Shown here one piece after another: positions 14,001-26,284 of a stretch of DNA of 64,000 nucleotides. The position numbers and the translations under genes are program-made. The notes beneath the pieces were generated by a model. The model saw only the letters and a program-made list of their open reading frames with translations. It did not search any database and was not told where the DNA came from. The stretch covers positions 42,711,805-42,775,804 of the forward strand of contig CM041115.1 of assembly GCA_023079485.1 (NCBI GenBank). Direction: 5' to 3'. Source of the stretch: Archilochus colubris (Eukaryota > Chordata > Aves > Apodiformes > Trochilidae). Position 1 is the stretch's first letter; each line of letters starts with the position of its first letter.

Positions 14001-14206
14001 CTATTCATTTTCAGTTTCCTCATATTAATAAGCCAAGGTTCATATGATTATCTGGCATTTTGCTTTTTTAAGTTTCTACTTATTTTTATATTTTTTTTTA
14101 ATTTTCATTTGGTTCTCTTTTATTTATTTATTTTTTCTTTTGTTCATTTTTTCAATCACTCCTATCCTTTCACTCAAATCCTCCTTTAACCCACTACTGA
14201 AATTAG
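11021..14206 (+). other. PTPRD: Intron between FN3 and FN4
   Basis: A 3.2 kb AT-rich intron. I recognise no mobile element or gene in it. The last 250 bases (13950-14190) are very T-rich, but the 15 bases directly before the acceptor (ctactgaaattag) are not. Confidence 0.8.
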
Positions 14207-14512
14207 AGCCATCAGCTCCTCCTCAAGACATTAGTTGCACAAGCCCCAGCTCCACTAGCATTTTGGTAAGTTGGAAACCTCCACCAGTGGAAAAACAGAA
14301 CGGGATTATCACTGAATACTCCATCAAGTACATTGGGATTGATGGAGAAGATGTCAAGCCCCATGAGATTTTGGGAATTTCCTCGGACAGTACCCAATAC
14401 CTTTTGGAACATCTGGAAAAATGGACTGAGTACCGGATCTCTGTGACTGCCCACACTGATGTTGGACCTGGCCCAGAGAGCTTAGCAGTATTGATTCGGA
14501 CAGATGAAGATG
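14207..14512 (+). CDS. PTPRD: PTPRD exon: FN4
   Basis: This 306 nt exon (phase 1 to 1) encodes the whole of FN4. It opens '[19 protein letters not shown]', has the B-strand tryptophan in '[19 protein letters not shown]' and the tyrosine corner in '[14 protein letters not shown]', and closes '[18 protein letters not shown]'. The acceptor is aaattag at 14205-14206 and the donor is gtatgtt at 14513. As a symmetric single-domain exon it can be left out without a frame change. LAR-family genes are known to make forms lacking middle FN repeats. Confidence 0.97.
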
Positions 14513-15535
14513 GTATGTTGCCTCCACTACATCAGTTTACGCCTCTATGACTCTGTCGATCTGCTGTCTTTTGTATAGCCTAACAGTATTTTTTCTGCTC
14601 CTCTTTTTTCCACTCTTTTTTCCCAAATCACAGATAATATCACCCTTTGAATTTTTTAATCAAAGACTTGTCCTTCCTACACCGTTTTTATAAATGTCTA
14701 TATATATATTTTTATTTTTTTTTACTCTTTTTAACACAAAGTACCTTTTTGGTGAGTGACATGAATCTGCTGCCTGTTTGAGCCCATACATATCCTTCTT
14801 CCTCCTCCTTTAGCATAAAATTATCTCGCAGGGGAAAATCTTTCTGCCTTTTCCTTGATTTTACAGTCATTGTTATTTTTAAACACGTCTATGAACTTTT
14901 TTTCAGGTTTCTTTATTTTTTTTTAACTGCTTCCTTATTCCATCTTGAGCTTTTCTATTTGGGTTTGTTTGGTTTTTTTGTTATTTCTCTTTCTTTTTTT
15001 TTTTTTGAATTTTGATTTTGATCTTGGAAAACTGATGCTCTACACGTATTCTTTTCTTCCATGCTTGAAAGTGACAGAAGACAGCCCTATTACCAGCTTC
15101 CTTTTTATTCTACTGAAAACCAAAAAACCAAAACAACACAAAAACCCACAAATAACTTAGCAAACAAAAAAGAGGAAAACTTTTTTTTTAAACTTATATG
15201 TTTTTATTAATAGTAGTCTTGTTTTCAACGGTTAAAATACCTCTTTGTGTAATGCTTTGAACCTCAAAGCATCTTCCTTGGCTTTTGTACATTTTTACAT
15301 GTTTTTCTATTTCTCTAATACTCTTTTTTCTTCCATTTTTTGCATCAGTCATGTTTTTTGATCTTTTCACTGAAAGGTAGAGGAGATTGGTTGAGCATTC
15401 TTATTTGTTGAAAAAATTGTATTCTTCAAAGGAAACATAGTGAGTCTGCCCTCTTTAAAAAGGAAAAAAAAAAATCAAAAGACATGGGTGGGACAAGTGC
15501 CTGTAATTCTCTTCTGTCCAATGATGTTGTTCCAG
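14513..15535 (+). other. PTPRD: T-rich intron between FN4 and FN5
   Basis: A 1.0 kb intron with strong T bias on the + strand, including long T runs near 14717-14725 and 14994-15006. No element or gene is recognised. Confidence 0.8.
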
Positions 15536-15729
15536 TTCCTAGTGGTCCTCCTCGCAAAGTCGAGGTAGAGGCTGTCAACTCTACTGCTGTTAAAGTGTCG
15601 TGGCGCTCCCCTGTACCCAATAAGCAGCATGGCCAGATCCGAGGATACCAGGTCCACTATGTGAGGATGGAAAATGGAGAGCCAAAGGGTCAGCCCATGT
15701 TGAAGGACATCATGCTGGCTGATGCGCAG
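15536..15729 (+). CDS. PTPRD: PTPRD exon: first part of FN5
   Basis: This 194 nt exon (phase 1 to 0) begins with TT, completing Val of '[16 protein letters not shown]'. It carries FN5 strands A to C, with tryptophan in '[20 protein letters not shown]', and ends '...[12 protein letters not shown]'. The acceptor is ttccag at 15534-15535 and the donor is gtaatta at 15730. The exon can join either the 27-nt microexon at 16938 or directly the exon at 18915; both keep the frame. Confidence 0.96.
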
Positions 15730-16937
15730 GTAATTAAGGCTTTTTAGCACCTTTTCTATGTCAGAGTGAAAACATTTTGTGTACCAGAGAGCTATCCAGA
15801 GCTGCCTTTTTTACTCTTTACTTTTCAACCTACCGGATAACATTTTTTATGTCTGTTTTTAATACTTCTTTTTGTTTGTTTTTTTTTTCAGAATACTTAC
15901 AGTTAAATTTGCCTCAGGCATTTTATATGAACAAATAAATGATTTTTTTTTTTCTTTCACTGCTAGTTCTAATTTTAACTCTGAAAATACCTTTTTTGGG
16001 AACAGTCCACCTACATCTATGTTTTACTGATGACCTAATTATCAAATTCTTGTATCAGTTCCTGGAGGTCTTTGTTGCAGTTTTTTCTTATAGTCTGTCC
16101 CTCTGTCTATCTGCACATACTGTTTTGGAAGACACAGCTTTAATTAAGTGGAGGGAACGGTGGAAATTGTTGGGGAGGTGAGAAGGGAAAGGGAAAAGGG
16201 AGAGGAGATCAAAAAAGAGAGGCAGCTATACTTTTGTTCTTTGGTTCCTTCCATGGATTTTCATTTTCACCCTCTGTGGAGTGGTAGTTTAAAATATTTT
16301 TAAAAATGAGAAAGTTAGAAACTGGAGACTAGATGAGACATAGGAGCTCAAATATCATAAAGGCAAAAGTTGTATTTCTTTTATTTTCAAGTTTGTCTTT
16401 GACCTGCCTGTTCAGGCCAAAAGTGACTGATTTTCTGTACTCACCTCCTTTTTCCCCTGCTGTTCTTTTCTGCCTATAATAAATCTTAGGGCTTCAGAAA
16501 ATATGAAGACCTTGATTGATTGGCATGGTTAGGTTCCAAGATTAAAAAATCCTGCTATTAATTTAAATAAGGCAGTGGATTCATTTAGGAGACTCAAGCA
16601 TATGGCCTAGTAACATCATCAAATGAACTAGGTGTTGTATTGGTAGCTTTTACTAATGCAATCTAGTACAATACAGGAGGATTCATTATTACTTTCATCT
16701 TTCAAGGAAAGAGAACTAGATGTTTTTTAGGAAGAGCAGAAATGGAATTAAAAATGCCTGGCCTGATTACATAAACCAAATTCTACATGATCTGCATGTT
16801 TAATTCAAGTGGCATACTATTTTTCCAAACATCTTTCATATTTCTTTTACTATTAAAAAGAAAGCATTACCTTAACCAGGCTACAAATCTCTTCATTTCT
16901 TCTGTTTTTCCCTCCAACATTATTTACTGTCAATCAG
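15730..16937 (+). other. PTPRD: Intron upstream of the FN5 microexon
   Basis: A 1.2 kb intron. It has a purine-rich patch at about 16150-16220 and otherwise unremarkable AT-rich sequence. A pyrimidine tract (16889-16916, 'cttcatttcttctgtttttc') precedes the microexon acceptor. Confidence 0.8.
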
Positions 16938-16964
16938 TGGGAATATGATGATACTACTGAACAT
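16938..16964 (+). CDS. PTPRD: PTPRD 27-nt microexon in FN5 (9 residues)
   Basis: The 27 bases encode WEYDDTTEH, between acceptor aatcag (16936-16937) and donor gtgagt (16965). It is phase 0 at both ends, so skipping joins 'MLADAQ' straight to 'EMIISGLQ'. LAR-family genes are known to have a 27-nt alternatively spliced exon in FN5 (LASE-c in LAR), whose inclusion alters ligand binding of that repeat; this is the counterpart by position, length and sequence. A TGCATG element lies 98 bases downstream of the donor, typical of RBFOX-enhanced neuronal exons. Confidence 0.92.
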
Positions 16965-18914
16965 GTGAGTAGTTTTGGACTGGCCAGAAAAACTATGTGT
17001 TGGGCTTGGGATTTTTTTTTTTTTGCTTGTTTGCTCTGGGTTTTTTTGTCCATTGGCACAAATGCATGCTCTTAGTATCAAGTTTTCTTGCCTTGTGGTA
17101 CTTTTGCTTGTTTGCTTGTTTCTTTTTTCCCAGGACAATAGGGGTTAATGTTACTAGTTGTGGGGTTTAGCATGATGAAAAAATGCACAGAACTGGTTTG
17201 TGTTTTCTTCTTTTTCATACCTGTCACTAACTTAGCATCACAATTTCCTTTCCACAAGAACGTGTTAGAAAAATAAAGTGGTTCAGAGTTGCCTAGCAAT
17301 CTGAGATTTTTCTGCATTCATTTTAAGGTTAATTTTTTTTGTGTATCTGAAATTAAAGTGAGTTGTGTTTTCTTTTTTTGTAATTTGATAAAAGTATTTT
17401 GTAAACTGTCAGGAAAACTAAATGCCAGATATGCCTAAGGAACAGTTTATTGTATCCAGATCACACCGATGAATAACAATACTACATGCAATCATATCAG
17501 AAGAGTGGCAGTTGGGGTTTTTTTGTTTTAGTTTTGTTTTTTTCCTTTTATCATTGTATTCTGTAAGTATCAGGTGCATTTTCCTTCTGAAAGATGAGAA
17601 GTCTGTCTTGCTGATTTTGACCTTTAGGGTTAATTCTATTCTCAGAAGGAGTCTAAGGAGAGATTCTTTTTAGTAGGTTTTTGTGGGGCTATATTTATTT
17701 ATTTATTCTATTTTAGCTATTTTGTGCACTCAGTCTGATCATTACCTTGCTAAATTCTAGTTACGTCTGTACTAAGCTCATGTCTACCATCTTGAAAAAT
17801 TCATATACTGTGGGTAGTCTGACCCATAATTTTTATATTATCTTTCATGGTTGTTGAATCTGAGGGAGTTATTACACATTTGCTACTTATTCTAGATGCA
17901 TACATCTAGCATCTCTAGTAGCACTGAAATTAGTGTAAAACCATTCAGGCGTGTGCAAATGCAAATGAGTAGTCCATTGGTTACAGAATGGAAGCTGATG
18001 AGTCAGGAACTTTGGGCCAATCAGTTGCCTACAAATACTGTGCTTTTACAGTTGCATATAAAATTTATCCGTATTATGAGTGTCAAGGATTACATTCATC
18101 TTACTACCCATACAGCATGAGTTTAGCTCATTTCAAGCAACTTGCCATTCACCATCCCGTGTGTGTGTATATGTGTGTGTGCATGCACATGTCTGAAAAG
18201 ATTCTCTTTTGCTTGGACAGTTCACAGTCTGATCTTACTCCTGTTCACTTATACTAGCTAAAGAGCTACTTGTTTTGAAGATGCTGTCATTTGTTTGAGG
18301 GCTGTGAGGCTTATTGTTTGACCAGATTTTTAATGGTGTTTTAGATGGTTCTTTTAGACCTAAAGAGAGTTGTTTCTGAAGTCGAGATTTTTTTCAATCC
18401 AACAAATGACACAGGCTGCAATGAAAGTTTTATGAAACTAACAAGGCTTTCTTGGACAGCTAAACTATTGTTACTTACAAAGTTTGGATACAAGCGCAAC
18501 ACTTTTCTTACCAGGCATTTTAAAACTATAGGAGCAATGTCCTGTAAATTACTAAGTTAAACAGAGTTTCTCATCTCTACATCTGCATGCATTTCACAGT
18601 ATCAGTAGTATTCCTCAGGCAAGGTGTTTCAGAAGCCTTTATTCACTGTTCACACCACTAAGTCTTTGGTCTTGCACCTTAAACTACCTGAGGCATGATG
18701 CGCAGAAGTGAAGTCTTTTATTACTTAAGCAAGTGAAACATTGTGCATGTTGAAGTATTTCACACAAAACAGTCTGTTGGTGCTCCCAAATGCTTTCCAT
18801 CACTGCCAGTAGCACAGAAGTATGTGCCCTGTTTATCATATACATGGGTTGTCTGAGTGTTTCCTGGAAAAATACCTATTTTTAATAAATTGTTCTTGCA
18901 TTATTTCACCTTAG
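16965..18914 (+). other. PTPRD: Intron downstream of the FN5 microexon
   Basis: A 1.95 kb intron carrying a TGCATG motif near its start. A short GT-rich run (18157-18182) and an ATTT repeat near 17693-17708 are the only simple repeats noted. Confidence 0.8.
17063..17068 (+). promoter_or_regulatory. Candidate RBFOX splicing enhancer (TGCATG)
   Basis: A TGCATG hexamer lies 98 bases after the donor of the 27-nt microexon. RBFOX proteins are known to bind (U)GCAUG downstream of alternative exons and promote inclusion. The position fits; function is inferred only. A single hexamer occurs by chance about once in 4 kb. Confidence 0.45.
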
Positions 18915-19032
18915 GAAATGATAATTTCTGGGCTTCAGCCTGAAACTACATACTCCTTTACTGTGACAGCTTACACAACAAAAGGTGATGGAGCACGCAG
19001 CAAGCCCAAACTCGTGTCTACTACTGGTGCAG
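18915..19032 (+). CDS. PTPRD: PTPRD exon: second part of FN5
   Basis: This 118 nt exon (phase 0 to 1) encodes '[20 protein letters not shown]' followed by '[19 protein letters not shown]', the E to G strands of FN5 with its tyrosine corner. The acceptor is accttag at 18913-18914 and the donor is gtaatac at 19033. It completes FN5 after either the microexon or the exon ending at 15729. Confidence 0.96.
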
Positions 19033-22000
19033 GTAATACTTATATACCTGTTCAACTCTGAATAAATTCTTTGATTCAAACTGATAGTATTTTACTCCTA
19101 CTATTTGGAAGTGTCCTGCTGTGTAAAACATGTTTATAGGAAAGGGGGTTTTCTCTTTCAGTATTTGGCCCTTCATTTATTTAGATAAAAAGAAGAACTA
19201 GTGTCCCACTTTGTGCCTGTCTCAGTTCAAGATGCAGCCAAAATGTAATACTCACCTGGAATACTCACCTAATGGAATAGGGCTTCCATTCTGGTTGATG
19301 TCTTCTTGAAGAGTTAAAAATAGAAATTCATAGCTGAGAGGAATATTTGAAAAAAATTGTGAAGGGCTTTCTTGATCTGTTTGAGAGCAGCAGTGCTGCT
19401 GCCTGTCAGTAAGAACACTGAAATGACCTATCCATATGACAATCCCAATTTATCTCACAGGGATGTGATTATTAAAGCAGAGAATTAGAAGACAGAGTGG
19501 AAGGTGAGCCTGTAGAGCTCTGAAACACATACTGCTTCAGTTGCTGTATGAGGCATAAACTGGGGCAAAATATGCCATGCCACTTTGTTCAGTCTACATT
19601 TGATGACAGGTGCTATTAGATGGTGGGTATCTGACTGTGTGACCAGTTCAGGTGCTTCAGTTAGAACTTATAGAATGAGCTGAATCACATTTGGATAAGG
19701 GACAAGGTTTTTTTAAATTTAAATGGTTCACTGTGGCACAGCTTAGCCAAATGGTGCCACCATACCTTAGTCTCGTGTTCACCTGTAGGTGTTCACAACC
19801 TATAGGTGTTCATTTTCTGGATTTTCTTAGTGTAGCCCTTAAGGCTACTCCATTGCAATCTCATGGAAACCTCTGTAGCACCAGTACAATAGCAGTGTAT
19901 TGTTTATGCTAATGCATAAGGTCCAAAAGACATCTTTGTATATGTGTCTATGCCCATTGACTCAATTTTTAAAACAATCACTGGATATAAAGCACAACCT
20001 GTGCTAATGTCAGAAACATCTATATCCTTGTTTTGTCAGCTTTCTTGAAAAGATCTCAGTCTTGGTGGCTCTCAATATAATACAGTTTTATTTCAGGTTT
20101 TAGAGTACCTTATAGATATTACTCTTGACTGATGCCAAAATTGACCTCCATCTTCTTTCCTGAAGTTTCATGGTCTGGTATATATATTTTTTTTGTTTGC
20201 ATTTGACCTTGATTTAAAAAGTTAGATTTACAAAGAAAGACACTGATCCATTATGATATCTAAAGTTACCTTTTTAAATAATCACAATTCTGTAGATTAT
20301 GGTTTGTTTTGTTTCTAGACCTAAACATAGGCTCTGCAGATCTACTTGCAAAACCTAAGGCTACTGTGCGCTTAGCCCTTATTGCCAATTCATATTCCAC
20401 CCTTCCAAGATATCTGGTGCTTCTACTTTAGGAAGACTAACAAATTCCATGTTCCATAAAACTTTAAGAGACTAATTGAGAATCAGAGGCATGCCTGAAA
20501 TGTAATTAATATCCACTGTCCTTGCTGTTTGCTTGGACAAGTAATGTTTGTTCCTGGTCTCTGGGATAACAACTAGTTAACATTTTGCTCCATCATACAT
20601 TCCAGGTTTCATGAAGTCCTCTTAACTTACTGTTATATCTTGCTGTGGTTGAGCTCTTTTTGCAAGGAAGATCCATATGCAGGTTTTTTTAAAAGTTGAC
20701 AAATAAAGTCAGTGCCAAGAATTTCCAGCATACTGTGTTTCCATGAGACTACATCAGGCAGGTGAGGGATTGCTTCATTGACGCCAGAGACTTGCAGGCT
20801 TGAAATGCACCCTCCAATTCTTTGAGAGTTTCCACTTGATTTTTTTTTCCCTAAAAAAAAATTATTAAAATACTACAATAAAGCAAATAAAGTGTCTGGC
20901 TTTCTAGTGTAATTTTTAAACGTTTACGTCAGGTGCAGTTGTTTTAGAATGTGTGAGATTATACCCACAAGAAATGTGACAAGACAATAAAGGTCTAAGT
21001 GTTTACTGGAAAAGCTGACTATTCATAAGTTAGTCAGATGATAAATAACTATTCAACTAAGTCCAGATAGTGATAAAAAAGCACCAGTTTTAGATGTGAA
21101 AGATACACCAAATGCAAGCAAGCCTTCAGTACCGTAACTACAGTTTTAGGAAAGTCATTGAATAAGGTTAATATTTTCACTCGAGAGCGTGTTCTTTACT
21201 TATATTCAGTTTTCTCTCTGATTTTTGAAATCAGATGGAAGAAAAAAATGTGCTAAATGTTTCCAAGTATTAGTATTGGAAAATTTAAAATGACTTGGGG
21301 CAAAAGTTGAAAAATACATGAATAATAAGACCTGGATAAAAATTCGGACTTACTGCTCAGTGAAGCCATACAGTTTTTATGGAGAATGTAATGGGACCTG
21401 TACTTTCTGGGTTGTAGTAATTGAAAAATCCCATAGACAGCAGCTTGCTCATTATTTGGAATCTATTCTATGTGTTGGACAGCACACTTGAAATACAGAT
21501 TCCAGATAAGAGTAGAAAAATTATATCAAGACAGTGGTGTACTGCATAGCAGCTAACACAAACAAATTAGTAGGGGTAATTTGGCAAAGGCAGCTTGCAT
21601 GAGCTTCTACTAGTAATGCCCTTCCATTACAACTGTTTGTTGAAATGACTATTGCAAAGGGGTGTATGAAGGACATCTTGTTGTATAACAACAGAGGTGA
21701 ACTTCACTAGATCAAAGGATGTATTTTTTCATGGTCAATTTCACATCATTTGGGCTTATGGCAAATTCAGATATTGTTATCAAAAGAAGTTTCTGGGCAG
21801 AGCAATTCCATGACTTTATGGTATATAGGACTGCACACAATCCTGCCCTTTGTCCCACAACACTTCAGTATTCACAATGTTAATAGAAAATGTTCACTGA
21901 AAGCTATCTGGAAACATAAAGTAAGAGACAGATGTTTTCTTTCTCTATCAGTGGTTGTGTGTTAACAAACAGGAAATTCATAAACTTCAGAAAATCAGAT

Positions 22001-24038
22001 AGGTTCCATAATATATATATATATAAAAGTGACTGATATTATTTACTAGTTTTATCACATGGTGTCTTATTGGATAAATAAGCCTTACTGGTTCCCTTTT
22101 TCTTATCAAGAGCAAGTAGTAATTTATTTTTTTCTGTATAGCTACCACAAAGGTTAAAAAATAATTCTAAATGTGAGGTCAGCTGCAAGGAAAAAAAAAT
22201 TACCACAAGAATAACTTTATAACACTGTTCTTCAGTCTCTTCTTTAGAAAGCTGGAAGAGTTATTATTCAATTTGTGTGGACTCCTATTTCATATGCTCC
22301 ATTTGTTTCAGTAATAGTTATAATGTAGGGAAAAATAAGTTCTGCAAAGGCCTACACAGCCTTTTCTTTGTTCCATAAAAGCTCGTAATAATCAATGAGG
22401 GAAAGTTAGTGCAGCAAAAAGCGTAGGAAAAACTTTTAAAATTCTGGGAAGAATACTAGGCAATGAACTAGACATTTTAAAGGAAGGGTATTAGGAAAAT
22501 TAGAAGCAATATCAAAACTTATGATAAATATAATAAGAGCTTATTAAATGCGGAATTTTCTTCAAGTCATGCCATTCCTCCCTCATTATTCCTAATCATT
22601 AAGGAATGGTAGTCAGAACTTCTTACAATAAGAATCTGATTTGTTGAGTGCCTGAGAACTGAAGATAAGTAAAAAATTCCATTGAAGTGTTTAAATACAG
22701 GAACCAAAGCTCACAGTGCAGAAGTTGTATTCACATGGGAAGACTTTGAATGCAGATGGAACTAATTAGTCTTTGTGGAAGACTATGTTATCATGGCACT
22801 ACTAGTCCCCAAACAATTCTAGTCTTTTGACCTGTCAGGCACTGGTACACTGAACACCACATTTCTAAACAGTTACGGATATGCTTTGTTATCAAATAAG
22901 TAACTGTAACAGAAACAGAATAGTTTTAAATAAAAATGTTAATGAAAATACAAATGAAACATGAATGAACATAAATAACTATGAACAAATTAATAAATTA
23001 AAACAAATATTGAAATCAAATAGAAACAGCAAATGAGAGCAATTGATATTGGGGCTCCCAAAATTTATACCACATCAGTTTATATCGGGATTTCCCTCTC
23101 TTTTGGCATTAATTCGATCCCATATACTGAATGTCCTCACCTCACTTGCAGTCTGAACTTCTGTGAAAGAAAAATTGTCAGTTTGGACCATTATGTCCCA
23201 GCTGAGGAGTGGAATGTATCTGATGTGCAGGTTAAAAAGAGCCTCCAATTTATTCTTCTTCAGAATAAATACAGTTCACATACACTAATACTGTCCTGGA
23301 AGCTAAATCATTTGTAATAAGCCAGGACAATCAGAAAATTAAATTCTGAACTGTGCTACTGCCCCAAGTTGAAACAGCCAGTGCTGGAGGTGATTTGGAT
23401 ATGGGAAGTGGAATGATAAGTTCTATCATGTCTAGTTATGACTGTTGATGGTAAGGTAGGTCTAGCCTACCTTCTACCACACTTTGACCATCGATGGCCA
23501 AAGCTATGTTAGACACATCTAGAAAGTTGTGTTTTCTCCATTTTATTAACATGATTATTACTGCTAGTAGTACTAGTATTACAACTGCTATTATTGTTGT
23601 TATCATCCATTATTTTTCCATTTACAGGAATGGCAGAAATGTGCCTTGGATTAAATTAATGAATACTTATGACAATACTCTTTTTTTGCAAGCAAGTATT
23701 TGTAAGTGAGACAGAATTGTTCATAAGATGTATGTTTGAATTTTTCCTACCTGACTTGTGTTCCTAAGTCCTGTGTGCCTCTGAATGTTTTCTGTATTTA
23801 GAACTAATGGTAAGGGAAGAAGACAATACACAATAAATGGCTGGACTATCATAGTTCATTACACTCTGTGACTCAATAGTACAGGAGGCAGACGTTACTT
23901 CTTCTGTAAGACAGCAATTTGTGGAACTAAGAGTAAGGGAGGAGAAAATTAATCCCTTTTCCTGCTAAAACTAGCCTAAAGAATTGTAATTGCAATATCT
24001 ATTTGTATTTATCATCTTTAAATAACATTGTGCTACAG
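19033..24038 (+). other. PTPRD: Intron between FN5 and FN6
   Basis: A 5.0 kb AT-rich intron. I found no CR1, LTR or gene. A short (AT)n run is at 22010-22025 and a T/A-rich patch at about 20169-20182; otherwise it looks unique. Confidence 0.8.
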
Positions 24039-24626
24039 TTCCAGGCAAACCTCGGCTTGTGATTAGCCACACACAGATGAACACGGCTCTAATTCAGTGG
24101 CACCCTCCTGTGGACACTTTTGGCCCGCTGCAGGGTTATCGCCTGAAGTTCGGTCGCAAAGATGTGGATACGTTTACAACCATGGATTTCACAGAGAAGG
24201 AAGATCACTTCACAGCCACAGACATTCACAAAGGAGCTTCTTACATCTTCAGGCTCTCAGCTAAAAATAAAGTGGGCTTTGGGGAGGAGATGGTTAAAGA
24301 AATTTCTGTTCCTGAAGAGGTACCCAGTGGATTTCCCCAAAATCTCCACTCGGAAAGCTCTACTTCTACATCAGTCCAATTAACTTGGCAGATGCCACTC
24401 TTGGCAGAGAGAAATGGCATTATCACCAAATACACCATCTTGTACAGAGATATCAATGTTGCTTACCAGCCAGTTGAAGTCCCTGTTGTTCCTGCTGATA
24501 CCACTATGACACTTTCTGGTTTAAAACCAGATACCACATATGATGTAAAAGTACGTGCCCATACAAGCAAAGGGCCTGGTCCATATAGTCCAAGTGTCCA
24601 GTTCAGGACACTGCCCGTGGATCAAG
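24039..24626 (+). CDS. PTPRD: PTPRD exon: FN6 and FN7
   Basis: This 588 nt exon (phase 1 to 1) is the largest here and encodes two FN repeats. FN6 opens '[20 protein letters not shown]' and ends in '[19 protein letters not shown]'. FN7 opens '[20 protein letters not shown]', has tryptophan in '[18 protein letters not shown]' and closes '[18 protein letters not shown]'. The acceptor is gctacag at 24037-24038 and the donor is gtaggat at 24627. The stretch '[16 protein letters not shown]' in FN6 and '[12 protein letters not shown]' in FN7 are where it departs most from the mammalian wording I know. Symmetric phase allows in-frame skipping. Confidence 0.97.
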
Positions 24627-25059
24627 GTAGGATTTGTCTGCTTATGGCGTTGACCTTTAAAGGAGTATAAGTCTTTGGATATCAGTGTTTTTGAAGCTGT
24701 AAATAAAACTGACTGGCTCATTCATAAAAATAGGTTCATCAAACACAAAAGGTAAAGTATGAAAATCTTAATATGTTTTGGATGCCTTAGAATTCAGTTG
24801 TCCCATGCCAAGCAAGCTCTGGCTAACATCTTCAAAGTTTTTCCAGGTAAGGAAAATGTAAATGTTGAGCTGCCACTAGATAAAAGTGAGAATGAGTTAA
24901 AATGTGGTATTTAAGTATGAGCAAACAGGTAGGAAAATTGAATCTTTGAGGCTTTTTGACCTAAGTGGAAAGCAAATACTCTCAGGTAGCAGTGGAAATA
25001 CTACATGATGTAAGCTCCAAGATGTTGTTTATATACATTGTTTCTTTTTTTTCCAGCAG
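24627..25059 (+). other. PTPRD: Short intron between FN7 and FN8
   Basis: A 433-base intron, the shortest in the window. It ends in a T-rich tract and a tandem NAGNAG acceptor (ccagcag, 25053-25059). Nothing else is seen. Confidence 0.85.
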
Positions 25060-25157
25060 TGTTTGCAAAAAATTTTCATGTTAAAGCAGTAATGAAGACT
25101 TCTGTTCTGCTGTCCTGGGAAATTCCAGAAAATTACAATTCAGCCTTGCCTTTCAAA
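25060..25157 (+). CDS. PTPRD: PTPRD exon: first part of FN8
   Basis: This 98 nt exon (phase 1 to 0) encodes '[20 protein letters not shown]' and then '[13 protein letters not shown]', the A to C strands of FN8 with its core tryptophan. The donor is gtaagtt at 25158. Two acceptors lie in tandem: AG at 25058-25059 (used here, giving the family-typical Gln-Val-Phe junction) and AG at 25055-25056, which would add three bases and insert one alanine. The distal choice is taken as the main one because it matches PTPRD orthologs. Confidence 0.95.
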
Positions 25158-26024
25158 GTAAGTTATTTTCCATTTATACAACAGAAGAAAATAGATGATG
25201 TCAGTCACCTAGCTAAGTAGGTTATCAAACATGTCTGGGGTTGTTGTATTTTTTTTGTTATTGCAATATTTATGAATGCAAACTGACCCAGAATTCAACC
25301 ATTTTCCAATATGAGCTTTCCACTCCTGAGGCAGTATTTCCAAGTCAGGCTCATTCTGGTTATCATGCATGGTATGAGCACCTTGCTAATTTGTAGTTTA
25401 TTGCTACTATATTTTAGTAAAAATAGTGAAAGGAAAGAGTAATTGTCTTCTGTATTAAGTCATGTCTGTAGTGTAGCTAAGTACCATTTTGCTTTTTGTC
25501 TCCTCACATTTGCAACACCACATTTTTGTATTCTAAATCTTTACTCCATTACCTAGAGTGTTAGCGAGATAAGGAGACTCAGTGAAACCTGCAGTATTCC
25601 TGGCATTTCTTCCACATCATTCTTCGTCATTTGTGTCATCTCAGGCAGGGGAGAGTGAAAAGCTGTATTTTACAAACTAAACATTGCAAAACTCCTTTTG
25701 AATACGGAGTTCAAATAAAAAGTCAAGGTAACATTACCAACATATGTGCCTTGATATTAATGCTGAATTCAAGCAAAACTACTGAATTTGAATAAGCAAC
25801 ATAGGATTTTAGAAGTGCTTATTCTGTTTTAAATTAATGCAGTTCTTTTCTTCCCCTTGGAAGAAAGACATTTAATTTCAGTAGTTAATTCATTACTATC
25901 TTACAGCCTAAAATGTCCAGTATCTTTCACTTAATCTTATAGCTAGGTTCATTCCTGAATTCAGGATGTCAGTATTACTTACCTTCTCTTAGTAACAAAA
26001 ACCACTTTCAATTTATTATCCTAG
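25158..26024 (+). other. PTPRD: Intron inside FN8
   Basis: An 867-base AT-rich intron with no recognisable feature besides its splice sites (gtaagtt, atcctag). Confidence 0.8.
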
Positions 26025-26284
26025 ATCCTTTACGATGATGGGAAAATGGTGGTGGAGGTTGATGGACGTGCTACTCAAAAGCTGATCACTAACTTGAAGC
26101 CAGAGACATCTTATTCATTTGTGCTGACAAACAGAGGAAACAGTGCTGGTGGTCTTCAGCACCGAGTGACAGCAAAGACTGCACCAGATGTGCTTCGCAC
26201 TAAGCCCGTCTTCATTGGAAAGACCAACTTAGATGGCATGATAACTGTGGAACTTCCAGAAGTACCTTCAAATCAGAATATAAA
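26025..26284 (+). CDS. PTPRD: PTPRD exon: end of FN8 and membrane-proximal region
   Basis: This 260 nt exon (phase 0 to 2) encodes '[20 protein letters not shown]' and then '[20 protein letters not shown]', which finishes FN8. It continues '[20 protein letters not shown]' to '[12 protein letters not shown]', the start of the membrane-proximal FN-like segment. The acceptor is cctag at 26023-26024 and the donor is AA|gtgagt at 26285. The last Lys codon (AA|G) and the following Gly are completed by the next exon. Confidence 0.96.
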
